DNA of 64,000 bases from Stereocaulon alpinum. Its lineage: Eukaryota > Ascomycota > Lecanoromycetes > Lecanorales > Stereocaulaceae. Shown here in pieces: positions 34,640-46,900 of this stretch. The position numbers were made by a program, and so were the translations under genes. Position 1 is the stretch's first letter. Each line of letters opens with the position of its first letter. The stretch lies in the NCBI GenBank assembly GCA_018257865.1, contig JAEUBA010000007.1:650295-714294 (forward strand), written 5' to 3'. Under the pieces are notes generated by a model, which saw only the letters and a list, made by a program, of their open reading frames with translations, was not told the origin of the DNA and did no database searches.

Positions 34640-35301
34640 CGTTGTGATTGCGTGAAAGACCATTAATGGTATGAATCTACGATTATCTATAAATCCGCAT
34701 GACGTTTCCGACGTTTTCCCACAAACTGTTCTAGAACGGGCCTTCATCATCTATTTACTACTGTCATATAGTTCTGGTGCTGTACGGGCTAAGGCCTGTG
34801 CATGGCGTGACTATTAGCGAAAGCGTGGCTAGTGCATGACTACCCACAAAGCGAACGACCTCAATCGATGGTGTGTCCAACTCTGTGGGCCACCATTTAG
34901 CCTAGCTTATTACGCATTTAGGGGGTCGGAAGGCGTGATCTTTTTGGTGCATGAACACCCACAAAGCGAGCGACCTCAATCGATGGTGTGTCTAACTCTG
35001 TGGGCCACCATTTGGCCTGGTCTATTATGCATTTAGGGGTCGGAAGGCGTGATCTTTTAGGTGCATGAGCCTTGCGCCAACCCGCGGATCGCTTAAGCGA
35101 GGCTATATCGGGTATCCTTCTCGACTTTCCAAATGGCGACACCGATCTCAAGGAGTACATGGATCTTCAGCATATGTTGAGAGCATTCCTTAGACTCGTT
35201 TGGTTCCAAGAGGTTATTAGTTTCTAGTCGGTTAATACATAGTCACACCTGTTACTCTTCTGCTCAACCATTTACACTATTTGCTCTGAAGTCAAGTGAA
35301 G
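34640..35301. promoter_or_regulatory. Divergent promoter of ADH/SfnG and transporter genes
   Basis: Spacer between the minus-strand ADH start and the plus-strand transporter start, about 660 bp. It contains a 115-bp tandem duplication (34835-35063). Each unit carries an ATGGTG ... CACCAT inverted repeat (34868-34896 and 34983-35011). This resembles but does not match the CYS3/MetR sulfur-regulator consensus ATGRYRYCAT. A shared regulator for both sides is inferred from geometry only. Confidence 0.5.
34835..35063. repeat. Two-copy tandem duplication, about 115 bp per unit
   Basis: Unit 1 is 34835-34949 and unit 2 is 34950-35063. Both run from CATGA.. through CCCACAAAGCGA, CTCAATCGATGGTGTGTC, CTCTGTGGGCCACCATTT, GGTCGGAAGGCGTGATCTTTT to GGTG. 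Differences are a handful of single bases plus one single-base length change. Confidence 0.95.
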
Positions 35302-36294
35302 ATGGCCCACGAAAATCGCATACATCAGCTCGAGGATATCGCTAACAAAGACTCAAGACATGAAGGGAGGTACGGCACTCTGGCTGCGGGCGAGATGAGT
35401 GCGTCTTCTTCTCAGACTGGAACGAACCACCTGGTCCCAGTCCCGGTGACCCTGAAGGCACAGCTTGGGAGTCCGGTAAGATCTTGTCTACGTGATAGAG
35501 TTGGCCCCTGAGATTAATCGATCCGTGAATAGACTGCGCTGGCGATTGGGGCCTTCTCTACGACGCTGACAACGCTGGCGCTTTCGTTGATGGAATGGAG
35601 AGGTGTCACCGTTACTAACGTCTACATAGGCAACTTCCTGTTTGTTGCAGGTCAGCCTTGAAACATAGCAATGAAGCGGTCAAATTGCTGACTATCCGCG
35701 AAGGCATTGGTATGGTCATCTCAGCTCAGTGGGAGCTCGTGCTAGGCAACACCTACGCCTATACCGTGCTCTCTGCATTCGGCTTCTTTTATGGCGGCTT
35801 TGGTGCTATCATAACGCCTCTTTTTGGTGTCACAGTTTCCTATGGGTCGAATACCGCGGAGTACAATAATGCTCTTGGTTTCTTCGTGCTCAGTGGGTAA
35901 TCCGTGAATCCTAATCTACCCTCCTTACTTACAAAGATAGTGTGGGCGGTATGGAACTTCTTTTTCCTCATTGGATCTTTACCACTGTCCGTGAATCTAA
36001 ATCTCATGTTAAGGGGGCTCATGCTAACCTTTTTGAAGCAACTTGGTTTACATTGGGATCTTCTTCACGGTAGAGATGGCCTTCACGCTTGTGGCAGCAT
36101 CCTACTTTGCGACTGCGGACGGCCACGCAAGCACTGGGGTTGCGCTTAAAAAGACCGCTGGAGCATTTGCTTTCGTATCTGGCCTGCTGGGGTATTACAC
36201 TGTATGCAACTTGATGTGCCAAGAAGCGATGTTTTTCTCTTTTCCTATGGGAGATACGAGTCGCTTTTTCCAGCCCAAATCAGTAGAGGGGTGA
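35302..36294 (+). CDS. GPR1/FUN34/YaaH-family transporter (acetate/ammonium-type)
   Basis: Exons 35302-35475, 35533-35650, 35704-35892, 35941-35986, 36039-36294; introns of 57, 53, 48 and 52 nt; 260 residues, frame intact. After a hydrophilic N-terminus of about 55 residues come six hydrophobic segments: ALAIGAFSTTLTTLALSLM, VYIGNFLFVAG, YTVLSAFGFFYGGFGAI, GFFVLMWAVWNFFFLIGSL, YIGIFFTVEMAFTLVAASYF and AGAFAFVSGLLGYYTV. The pattern fits AceTr transporters such as Ady2/AcpA, but the canonical NPAPLGL signature near TM1 is reduced to LGSPTALAIG. The C-terminus RFFQP resembles the family. Substrate is unknown; the neighbours suggest a small carboxylate, sulfinate or sulfonate. Two introns end in GAAG, an unusual acceptor context. 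Confidence 0.85.
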
Positions 36295-36832
36295 TTTACT
36301 TTCGCATAGATGCTGAAACGATCTTGATGTAACCCAGTCGAGGTCTAGACAGACTGTGCCAATACCATGTTCATCCTATTCGATGCCCAGACCGCCATCT
36401 AATTGATAGAGATAATGGCGTGCTCGTGGGATCCGAACTTTTCCGGCGGAACGCTAACTCTATCTCCCATCTTCTCACCTTCAACTTGTCAATACGCCTG
36501 CAGATCTCGAGACCTGCTGGTCAAATGGCGTGCTTTTCCGTTTTGTTGAGCACGTGTGTGTTAGCGTCGAAGCTGCAAGACTACGAAGGTACAAATTCGG
36601 CTCAGGCAAGCTATTGATACCCAACGCTTGGCAAATAGCTCAGCCATCACACCAACTTATCATGGACTTGGTAGATTGATAGGGCCGAGAACATGTCGTG
36701 ATCTGCGATCCACAGTCCCGGAGTAATGGCGCCATTCATCTGCCGAACTTGTATGAAAGCCTGAAAGCCTGGATACCTGATACCCAAACAGCACGTTTCC
36801 TACCATTGTTGCAGGCATCCAACCCTTTCAAG
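36295..36832. other. Spacer upstream of the SfnB/DszC-like gene
   Basis: Non-RIPed sequence between two genes in the same orientation, presumably the downstream gene's promoter. Nothing else recognised. Confidence 0.4.
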
Positions 36833-38384
36833 ATGGCCACCAACGGACATGCAGTACACTCAAAGCTGTCCACTGATCCTACAGTCTACGATGTACATCA
36901 CAAACGTTTCGCTAACTCACCACTCCCGTTTAAAGCTGATGAGTGGATTCAAAGAGCCGCAGATGTTGCATCAATTCTGGCTGAGGATGCTGCTGTCCGC
37001 GAGAAAGAGAATAAGAGCCCCTTTGCCGAGGTCTCCTTGCTCAAATCCTCCGGATTGACGAAGGTCCTAGGTCCTCCAAAGTATGGTGGAGGGGGACAAG
37101 GCTGGGATATTGCCTACAAAGTCATCCGAGAAATTGCCAAAGCAGATGGCTCCCTTGGCATGCTTCTAGGATACCATCTCCTCTGGTCGTGGACGTCGTC
37201 TGTTGTTGGGACAGATGAGCAAAATGAACGGACCCAAAAGCTGATTATTGAGAGTAATTACTTCGTTGGTGGTGCCGTCAATCCAAGGGACAACGATCAG
37301 AAGATCACAGATGAAGGGGACCATATTACCTTCAATGGCTTCAAGCATTTCAATACCGGGGGTGTGGTCTCAGACTTGACCGTGCTTGAAGGAGTAAGCA
37401 ATTCGTCTCAGCTTAAATCACATTCACACCTTAATGTTCACTAGGTATATGAGGGAACGGACAAACACATCTTTGCGCTTGCCCCTACCAAGCAGCCAGC
37501 CATCACCTTTTTGCACAATTGGGACAACGTGGGTCTTCGTCTTACAGAATCTGGTAGCGTCAAAATAGACAACGTCCGCGTTCCATGGGGTGATGCTCTT
37601 GGCTGGGATCATTCCACTAAAGCACCTATCGAAAGCATACTGACGATTCCATGGGCTACCCTTCTGCTACCAACGTAAGCCACATCTCTACAGTCCTCAG
37701 GAGCGCCTCGCTGATCATGACCACATAGTATCCAACTCGTCTTCTCGAGTACGTTACTTCTTAAATTGCTTCGTGCGCTATCTATCTGTGCTTGGTTCTG
37801 AGTCACGAGAATTTTTTTATAAGGAATCCTTCTGTCTTTTTCCCTAGCTTCATTCTAAACAAGAAAAGTGATACTAAATTCGAAGCCATTTAGACTTCTA
37901 CATCGGCATCGCCCTCGGCGCCTTATCCTTTAGCTCCAATTACACCGCCAAAAACACTCGCCCATGGCCCTACACCCCTCATCCAGTTTCCAGCGGTACC
38001 GACGAACCCTACATCCTCCAACGCTACGGCTCCTTCCTCGCTCACATTCGCGCCGCCGAAGCTCTCGCCAACGTTGCTGGCGAAAAGGTGCGCGACATCT
38101 ACGTCAACCACGGCTTGAAGCGCGATATCACGGCGACGCAGCGAGGAGAGCTGGCAGAGTGGGTAGCGAGCGTGAAGGTGGTGGCAACAGATACGGCATT
38201 GAGAATTACGGATGGGGTCTTTGAGGTTACGGGAGCGAGGGCTACAGCTAGTAAGGTAGGGCTCGATCGGTTTTGGAGGGATGTGAGGACGCATACGCTG
38301 CATGATCCGGTGGCTTATAAGGAGGAGGAGTTGGGGAGGTGGTTGTTGAAAGGGCAAATACCGGAGCCGACGTGGTATACTTAA
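36833..38384 (+). CDS. Acyl-CoA-dehydrogenase-family flavoprotein, SfnB/DszC-like
   Basis: Exons 36833-37393, 37445-37674, 37729-37748, 37894-38384; introns of 51, 54 and 145 nt around a 20-nt micro-exon; 433 residues, frame intact. I chose ATG 36833 (CAAGATGGCC context) over upstream non-ATG extension. Recognisable parts: an N-terminal helical domain with VLGPPKYGGGGQGWDIAYKV, IAKADGSLGMLLGYHLLW, and the beta-domain FNGFKHFNTGG and WDNVGLRLTESGSVKIDNVRVP; the C-terminal helical domain has FYIGIALGALSFS, RAAEALANVAGEKV, TDTALRITDGVFEVTGARAT and GLDRFWRDVRTHTLHDPVAYK. Closest relatives in my judgement are DszC and SfnB, which in bacteria act in dibenzothiophene desulfurisation and sulfur acquisition. 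Beside an SfnG-like gene this supports an organosulfur role. A retrotransposon LTR begins 26 bp after the stop. Confidence 0.87.
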
Positions 38385-38410
38385 TTGTGGGATCTCGTTC
38401 AACTTGATTG

Positions 38411-38680
38411 TGTCAGGGGCCGGCCTAGAGCGAGTCGATAGGGGTGTTAATTGACTAGGAGAATAAATCTAAGGAAGGAAAGCTATGTACATAGAGCGTG
38501 CGCATGATATATTAGGGACGCGGCTCGGTGGGCGCTAAGGCCAAAGGGGCCTAGCGTCCGACCTAGGCCGAATCGGACATAGTCCGAGTCGGATATGGTC
38601 CGGGTCGGATATAGGTTAAGGTGTATAAACGCTAGCAAGTAACGAAGGACTAGCAAGCAACGAAAGACTAGCCCGTAATA
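38411..38680 (-). repeat. Variant LTR (270 bp) with 3 x 16-bp internal repeats
   Basis: Same ends as the 222-bp LTRs (TGTCAGGGGCC ... CCCGTAATA) but about 48 bp longer. The extra part holds three 16-bp units at 38568-38583, 38584-38599 and 38600-38615, consensus CCGRGTCGGATATRGT. Confidence 0.9.
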
Positions 38681-39137
38681 TCACCCCCCCCCCCCTTAAG
38701 AAAGTATCGACCCTGATACGTGCAATTCTCCTATTAGCTAGTATTGCCAGGCTTTGCAGGGTAGCGGCGGTAAAAGTCTGCGACGATATCAGCTATATAT
38801 TCGAATTTATTACTATCCGCGTTATACTATTAACGATCCGGTTACTCTTCGTCCTTCTACTAGATATAGAACTGCAGTTAGCGCTTCTTTCCTATCTAGT
38901 AGGTATCCAAAATCTTATCTAATTCCTATTCGTTCTCGTTATCAACGATTATCAGCTCTAGGGGTTCGATACGTTATCTAAGTAGGGGATTATTAGTAGC
39001 CTTATATAATAGACTTAGATAGAACTCTTTATAAATCTATATACTCTTTAGAAGGTTTAGGCGGTAGGAGTACCCTTTCTTTTTAAGAATTTTATATAGT
39101 CTTAGTATTTTATTATCTAGCTTTTTACTTAACTACT
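38411..39137 (-). mobile_element. 3' end of a 222-bp-LTR-family Gypsy element, truncated
   Basis: The 3' LTR (38411-38680, minus orientation) is followed by a polypurine-tract complement (C-run then TTAAG, 38684-38700) and then the chromodomain/integrase end of pol, collinear with 43982-44440 up to about 39137, where homology to the complete copy stops. The LTR keeps many CG and CA/TG sites and is clearly less RIPed than the two complete copies. Confidence 0.88.
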
Positions 39138-42100
39138 AGAGGGTCGCTATTTCGAAGCGAAATTTTTATACTAAATATAGCCTAGAAGTATTCGTATCGA
39201 GTTATATAAATCTATATAAATCTGTATAAAACTATATATAGAGACCTATATAGAACTATATACTATTTCCTAAAAGGGTCTAGTCTAGTATACTAGTATA
39301 TTAGTTAATTTCTAACTAAAAAACTTTCTTTCTATAATAACTAATTATTAGTAAGTTATATAGATCCTATATAGGCTTACTTATATAGACTTATATAGAT
39401 AGTTTAGTAGATCTATATAGGTTTTACCTAGAACTATAGACTATTATATAAGATAATATAATATAGTATAGATAGTAGTAAGCTTATATAGAGTCTCTAG
39501 CTAAGTATATCTCTATTTTAGTTCTATACTAACTTATTTTCTTTTTATATAGATTTATATCTTTTAATATATTTCTATACTAATCGTTAATAAAACGTAT
39601 AAAATAGTAATTAATAATAATAAAGAAGACGCGCCCTATATATATCCGTAGGACTTTAGTATAGACTTTTATAGAGACGGTAAGACTAAGAAATTAGAGA
39701 TCTTAATTAAGACCGAATAGTTTATAAATAGTCTTAAGAAAGTTCCGTATAAAACTATAGAAGTTATAGTAATACCTACTACTAATAAAGTTATAATACG
39801 TATAAATTAAAATATAGTCTATATATATCCTATACGTTCCGCTACGGTTTTATACTAACCGGTAAGAACTTAAACTATCTATATACTATTAAGGGTATCT
39901 TATTATAGAGTTATATAAGTCTATACTATAGCGGTAAGGAAGTATATATTCTCTATATAAAAAAGCTTAGTTCCTTTACGTCTTATCGCAGCGACCTACG
40001 GTTTCGGGACGGAATATATACTAATTATTTAGTATCTAGTAACGATATTAGTTAATATAACTTTATCTTAGGTTAGTATAAATTTAGCTTAGATTTATAT
40101 AGTAATTATATTAATTAATATAGAAAAAGTTAAGGCGGCTACTAAGAAAGATATATTAGACTCTAATAATATATTCCCTTATAATCCTATTTAGTCCTAT
40201 ACTAATCTATATAGGCCTACGTAAAAAAGTTAAGATTAGTAATATATCTAAAAAAGAGATATACGCCGGCCTTAAAGAAAAGTAAAGTACTAGGAGCTTA
40301 CTAAAATATATAAGCGTCTTATAAATCTATATAAAAAGGGATAGGATAATAAAGATAAGGATAGTAAAGCTAAGTTAGGGGCGGATAGTAAGGCGTAGTA
40401 TAGATCTATATATAACTATAAGGGTTCGAATAGAACCTAAATAGGATATAAGTAGGATATAAAAAGATCTTTATAAAATAGTACCTTTTTAATATAAAAA
40501 TATAATATAATTATAATAATTTATAATATTAATTTTCTAATAATACCTTAGAATAAACGACGTTATCTACTTTCTAATCTATACTAGTTAGTAAAAGAAT
40601 TATAAGTCTTTATATATCTTTAGTATAGGATAGTATAATATAGAGCTACCTATAACTGGAATAGGACGAAAGTAGATTAATTCTAATAATAGATAGCGAC
40701 TATCCTTACGACTTATTAATAGTTATTATAAAATAGAGCTGAACTAAAAACTATTTATATATAAGGATCTAAGGATAGTTACTATCTTTACTAGTTAGAT
40801 TAATTCTTAAAATTAAGTATAACCTATTATCCTACTTTTCTCTTAGAATACGATCTTTAATATACTACTAGGATAGACGTATAATAACTAGTCGTATTCT
40901 ATTATATATACTTTTATTAGGGTATAGATTCCGTAGTAATATAATTAGGGCCCTAACCTTAAGATATAATTATCTAGGAGGGAATCTAAACGGCTTAAGA
41001 GATTATAAAAACTTAAGACTTAATCTATTTATTATACTATCTAATAACGAACTATTAGTAGATAGAAAATACTATATATTACTAAGTAGATAGGAAAGGA
41101 TCTCTATATTTAGGAGTACTACTATATTATTCCGTAGAGATAAGATCGCTCGACTTTTAAAGAAATCTAGTACCAGCGAGGAACGTATAAGGTTAATAAT
41201 TAAAAAGATTAATTCTATAAAAAGTTATATATCTTAGTATAGATTTATAATTTCTAGCGGTAGTTATATTAACCCGTATAAAGATAGTTTATAAGATATA
41301 TAGGTAATTTAATTCGTAAATACCTAATTATTAGACCTAGCGTAAAGCCGTATATTCCGGTTAAGGTTAAGTATCGAAAGTTATAGCTAGATTTAAGAAC
41401 TACGAAGGCTCGTATTAACCTATATAGTATAATTACCCTTAGGAACTACCGGTATAGTCTATATAAAGTCTCCCCCTATAATTACCGGTATACTACTAAA
41501 TAGATTATTATTCTTATAAATATTATATAGGGTAGTATTTACTATAGTAAAGTTACTCTTATTCTATATAAGTACCTTATCTTAGATAATTAGAGTTATA
41601 TAGCGAATTAGCTAGGCCGTATTAGACTATACTAGAATATAATAGGTAGACGTATTATTATAGTTAATTAGGATCTTAGAACGGGAATATAAGGTATAGC
41701 TACTAGGTAGTAAGATTACTATAATACCTATAGAAGTAATATATAGAATAATATATCCTTAGGCGTAGAAGTAGTAATATAATATCTTATATAGAAAAGT
41801 TTTACTAGTACCCGTAGTACTATAGACGAAAAAGTATATAGATTAAGGGGTTATCGTAATAGCTATAATAATTATATTAAAAGCGTAATATTACTCGATA
41901 TTTAATTACGGAATAGTATAATTACATAATAATACTTACTCCGTAATATTATAGTATAGCTTAGACGCGATTAGAAAAGGGTAAGTATATATAGACTAAG
42001 GTAGAATTAGTATAGGTAAGTTATAATCCGTAAGCTTTCTTCCCTAATTATATAACTATTTAGTAATTAGAAATAACCTATAGTTAAGGTATATATCTAG

Positions 42101-43759
42101 GGAATCAGCTAGTACTAATAGGTAATTATAAGTAATACGACGTAGTAAATTATCGTATATATCTAAATAGAAACGTTCCTAAAGTTTTAAAGGTTCGCTT
42201 AAATTACCGTTAATTAGTATAGTAACGAATAGAGAACGTAACGCCTAACCGGTAGAAAAGTATTTTAACTTATCAAAGTATTAAAACTATTCGCTATTAT
42301 TATTAAGAAGACCTAACGTAATATAAGTAGCCTAGAAGGTTAGGTATAGAATAATATTAATAGTACGAATAGCCGTAAAACTAGTAGGCCTATATATAAC
42401 CGTAAGTAGTATACGTAAGTAAAAACGCTCGCCCTATACTAGTCCGTAATTATATATCCGGCTAATTATACGGCCCTATTACTAAGGTATCTAGTACCGT
42501 TCACCTTTCTTATAGTAGTAGACGTAATACTCTAGGAAATTATAGTATAGAAGGTATTAGCTATTAATATATTTAGTATTATAATATAAAAAGCTAGTAA
42601 GAGTTATCTTAGCTTCTTTAAGTATTTATATAAGGTTAATAATATCCTTACGAAATATACCTACTACTCGTTAGGTAGGTATAGTACTAATCGAATTACT
42701 AGCGGATCTTTATTATAATTACGGAACTTGAATAGGTTCTACGTAGCCTAGTACGGACTAATATAACGACCGTTAAGATACTATATAATCTCTTTATATT
42801 CGTTAGCGAGCTTTAAAGTCGTACGGTCTATACCTTTAGTAGTTCCGACTAGTATTCCTTTAGGCTACTAGGAATTTAATAATACCGTAATTAATACTAA
42901 TACGCGTAGTTATTTAGGCGTTTAGCTCTATTACTTAATATAATACGCGTATTAGAAGCTAACGGTATACTAAGCTAGACGTTCTATATTAGTATATAAT
43001 AGAAGGACGTTAGGTATACTAGAAGTTAATATTATATACTATTATAACGCCTATAGAAGGCTTCGAGGCTAATATTAATAAGGATAATATAGAGGAGCGT
43101 AAGGATAATAATATCGAAGCCTTAGGTAATATCCTTTTAGACGCAGCTATATCTAATCTAGATTTAGACGAAGTAATAGTACTACTAGTAATAAGAAAGG
43201 GTAAGTAAAAGGGTAAACGTAAGGGACGAAAGCCTTAAGATACTAAATACTAAAAGCTCTTATTACTACCTAACGTATATATAGGTCTCTACCTTATAGA
43301 GAATACTAGAGAGTATATAATAGTAATAAACTCTAATATTCTCGTAGGTAAATTAAAGTATAAGTAAGTAGATATAATACTACTATTATATAAGATTAAC
43401 GTCCCTTTAGGATCTTTAAAGGTATAGCTGATACTACTATACCTCTTAACCTAATAAGGTACTTATTCGCTTAAGACGTTATAAAGTAGTTACTACGACT
43501 AGGCCTAGCCGGAGTATAGGACTTAGCTATAACTACTTAGAGTTAATAGAAAGCCTTAAACTCTTTAATATATAATATCTAGTACTTATACGTAGCTTTC
43601 TACTAAGCGGTAAGTATATAGATAAGGATAAGGAAGGCTTATATAATATTATAGGTAATAGAGAATATCGATTTATATAGCTATCTATAAAGGGATTCGA
43701 TATAAGTCCCTTCTTCTATATTAAACTATTAATAAATCTAATAAGACTTAACCTATAGT
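39138..43759. mobile_element. Unidentified RIP-destroyed repeat, left part
   Basis: A 4.6-kb AT-rich block saturated with stops in all frames and almost free of CA/TG. On the plus strand a basic run KGKQKGKRKGRKP can be read near 43,195-43,240, and earlier frames show long blocks readable if stops are ignored, but no reverse transcriptase, transposase or helicase signature I can name. The complete Gypsy copy at 43760-49754 split it; its right part resumes at 49755. Confidence 0.5.
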
Positions 43760-43981
43760 TGTTAGGGGCCGGCCTAGAGCGAGTTAATAGGGGTGTTATT
43801 AGACTAGGAGAATAAGTCTAAGGAAGGAAAGCTATGTATATAGAGCGTGTGTATAATATATTAGGGACGCAGCTTAGTAGGCGCTAAGGCTAAAGAGACC
43901 TAGCGTTAGATTAACGCTAACGTATATAAACACTAGTAAGTAATAAAGGACTAGTAAGTAACGAAAGGCTAGCCCGTAATA
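43760..43981 (-). repeat. 3' LTR (222 bp) of minus-strand Gypsy copy
   Basis: Starts TGTTAGGGGCC and ends CCCGTAATA. Differs from 49533-49754 only by transitions in the alignment I could make. Confidence 0.92.
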
Positions 43982-46900
43982 TTACCCCCCCCCTTAAGAA
44001 AGTATTAACCCTAATACGTATAAGTAGTTTCCTATTAGCTGGGACTACTAGGCTTTCTAGGGTAGTAGCGATAAAAATCCGTAATAATATTAGCTGCGTT
44101 TTTAAATTTATTACTATCCGTATTATACTATTAACGGTTAGGTTTCGCTTCGCCTTTCTACTAGATATAGAACTATAGCTGGCGGTTCTTACCTATCTAT
44201 TAGGTATCTAATATCTCGTCTAGTTCCTACTCCTCTTTATTATCGATAATTACCGGCCCTAGCGGTTTAGCGCGTTATCTAGGTAGGGGATCGCTCGCAG
44301 CCTTACGTAATAGGCTAGGGTAGAATATATTATAGATCCGTATACTTACTAGGAGCTCTAGGCGGTAGGAATATCTTACTTTCTCTATAACTTTAAATAG
44401 CTTTAGTATCTTATTATCTAGCTTCTTACTCAGCCGTGCTGTAGTAATATTCCTACTAGATAGAAAGACTAAATCTCCTACTTTATAGGATATATTAGAT
44501 TAGTAGCGATTCGCTTAGTCTATTATCCTTTTATAGCTTTAAGCGGACTATTCCTTAATAAATTCTAATATATCTACTATTTTATCCGTAATATTATTAG
44601 CCTTAGCAGCCTACGTCCTTTCTTAGGCGGAGGGGCTAGGCTCTATTAGCGGCGAGAAAGATATATAGGGATAGAAGCCTTTATTAGCGAAGAAAGGAGA
44701 TATACTAGTAGTATTAGTAATAGCGTTATTATTAGTAAATTTAGTAATAGGTAGCTAATATAACTAATTATCCTATATATAGGAGTAGTATATCCTTAAT
44801 TATCGCTCAATATCCTAATTAGTCCTTTCGGTTTATCTATTAGTTTCTAAGTGGAATACTATAGATAGCTTTACTTTAATTTATAACCGCTTATATAAGG
44901 CCTTCTATACTAATAAGATAAACTATAGGCCTTAATCTAATACTATTAAATTAGGTAGACTATAGGTATAGAAGACGTAGTTAAGTAAGATATCTACTAT
45001 AGCCTCTATAGAGGTTCCTTCGTCCGTAGCTATATATAGGGCGTAGTATCGTTCCTTAGTAAGGCGATCTACTAGTATATAAATAGCGTTATAATTATTA
45101 AATATTAGGAGACTAGTAATAAAGTCTATTAAGATATCCTACTAATACTATTTTAAAGTTAGTAGGGGTTATAGGAGTCTATTATACTAATCTCTTAGTA
45201 CTTTACTTCTTTAATACGTATAGTAGTTACGGATATAGCGTACTACTTCCTCTTTTATACTTAGCTAGTAGAATTAACGCTTTAGAATCTCTAGTATATA
45301 GTCCCTTCCTAAGTAACCGCTTATAGGGAGATTATAGCTTTCCTTTATAAGTTTAATATAGAGTTTTAGTAAAGCGGGGACCTAAAGGTATTCTTTATAA
45401 AAGAGGGTATAATAGTATTAGGAGTAGTACCTTAGGTTAATACCCTTAAAGATCTAAGTAGGATTCTTCTTAATAGCCTCTTATACCTATATATAGTCCT
45501 TATTATCCTAATTCGCTAATATAATTCTAGTATAGAGAGGTAAGTCCTTATCTATTAGTACGTTAATTTACTCCTCTATAGGCTTACCCCCCTCCTTAGC
45601 TTCTTAGTCTATTAAGAAGGTTAGATTATAACCTTAGAAATACTTAGGTAATAATAGTATATAATACTAGTACTTTAGATATAAGTCGTCCTTATTAATA
45701 GGTACTAAGTTAGGTAACCTAGTTAGGGTATCTACTTTCCTATTTAACTTCCTAGTATAGTATATAATTTTAAAGTTATAGTCTACTAACTTCTCAGCCT
45801 ATCTAGCTTAGCGGCGTATTAGCTCCTTTATTTATATAAAGTATTCTAAGCTCTTATAATTAGTAAAGATCTAGATTAGAATATCTATTAACTTAAGTTT
45901 AGGGCGCTAGTACTTTAGGTAGCGAACTATTACTAGTAGTTCCTTATTATAAATCTCGTAATTATATTCTACTAGTAGCAAGTTCTTACTATAGAATACT
46001 ACTAGGTATAGTACTCTATTATTATCCGCTTATAATAATACTCTACTATTAATATAGTCTAAGGAGTCTATCTCTAGTACTACTAGTTAAGATCTTTCGT
46101 AGTACCTTAGTATTAGGGTACTAGTTACTAAATCCTTTATCTCTTTAAAGGCTAATTAATATACTTTAGACTAATAGAATAGGTAATCTTTTTTAGTAAG
46201 TACTACTAGTAGTTTTACCGTTTTTAAGAAGTCCTTAATAAATTAATAGTAGAAGTTATAGAAGCTAACGAATACTTATACCTTCTTTAGATAGGTAGGG
46301 GCTTTCTAGTTAGTAACTACTTTAACTTTATTAGGATCTATTCTTAGTCTATTAGTAGATACTATTAATCCTAAAAACTTTATCTCTTATATATAGAATT
46401 CGTATTTATTAATATCTACCTAAAGGCCTACTTTACGTAGTTATATAAGGACCTTTTTAATATACTCTTAGTACTCCTTCTTAGTCTTACTATAAATTAG
46501 GATATTATCTAAGTATACTTAGTAAAAGTTATTAAGATACTTAAATAAGGTATTATTTATATATTACTAGTAGGAGGTAGGGCCTCCGGTTAGTCTAAAA
46601 GGTAATATATAGTATTTAAACGCTTTAAAAGAAGTAGTAAAGGTAGTATAGTCCTTACTATCTAGATATATTCTAAGCTTATTAAATATAGTAATAATAT
46701 TAAGCTTAGTAAGGTACTTATAACCTACTATACGAGCTAAGGCTTCTTTAATTAATAGGATTAGATAGCAGTTCCGAATTATAATAGTATTAAGTCTATA
46801 GTAGTCTACGCAGAATCTTAAGCTACTATCCTTCTTCTATATAAATAGTACTAGGGATATATATAGGGCGGTACTTAGTAAGATAAAGCCCTTCTTAAGG

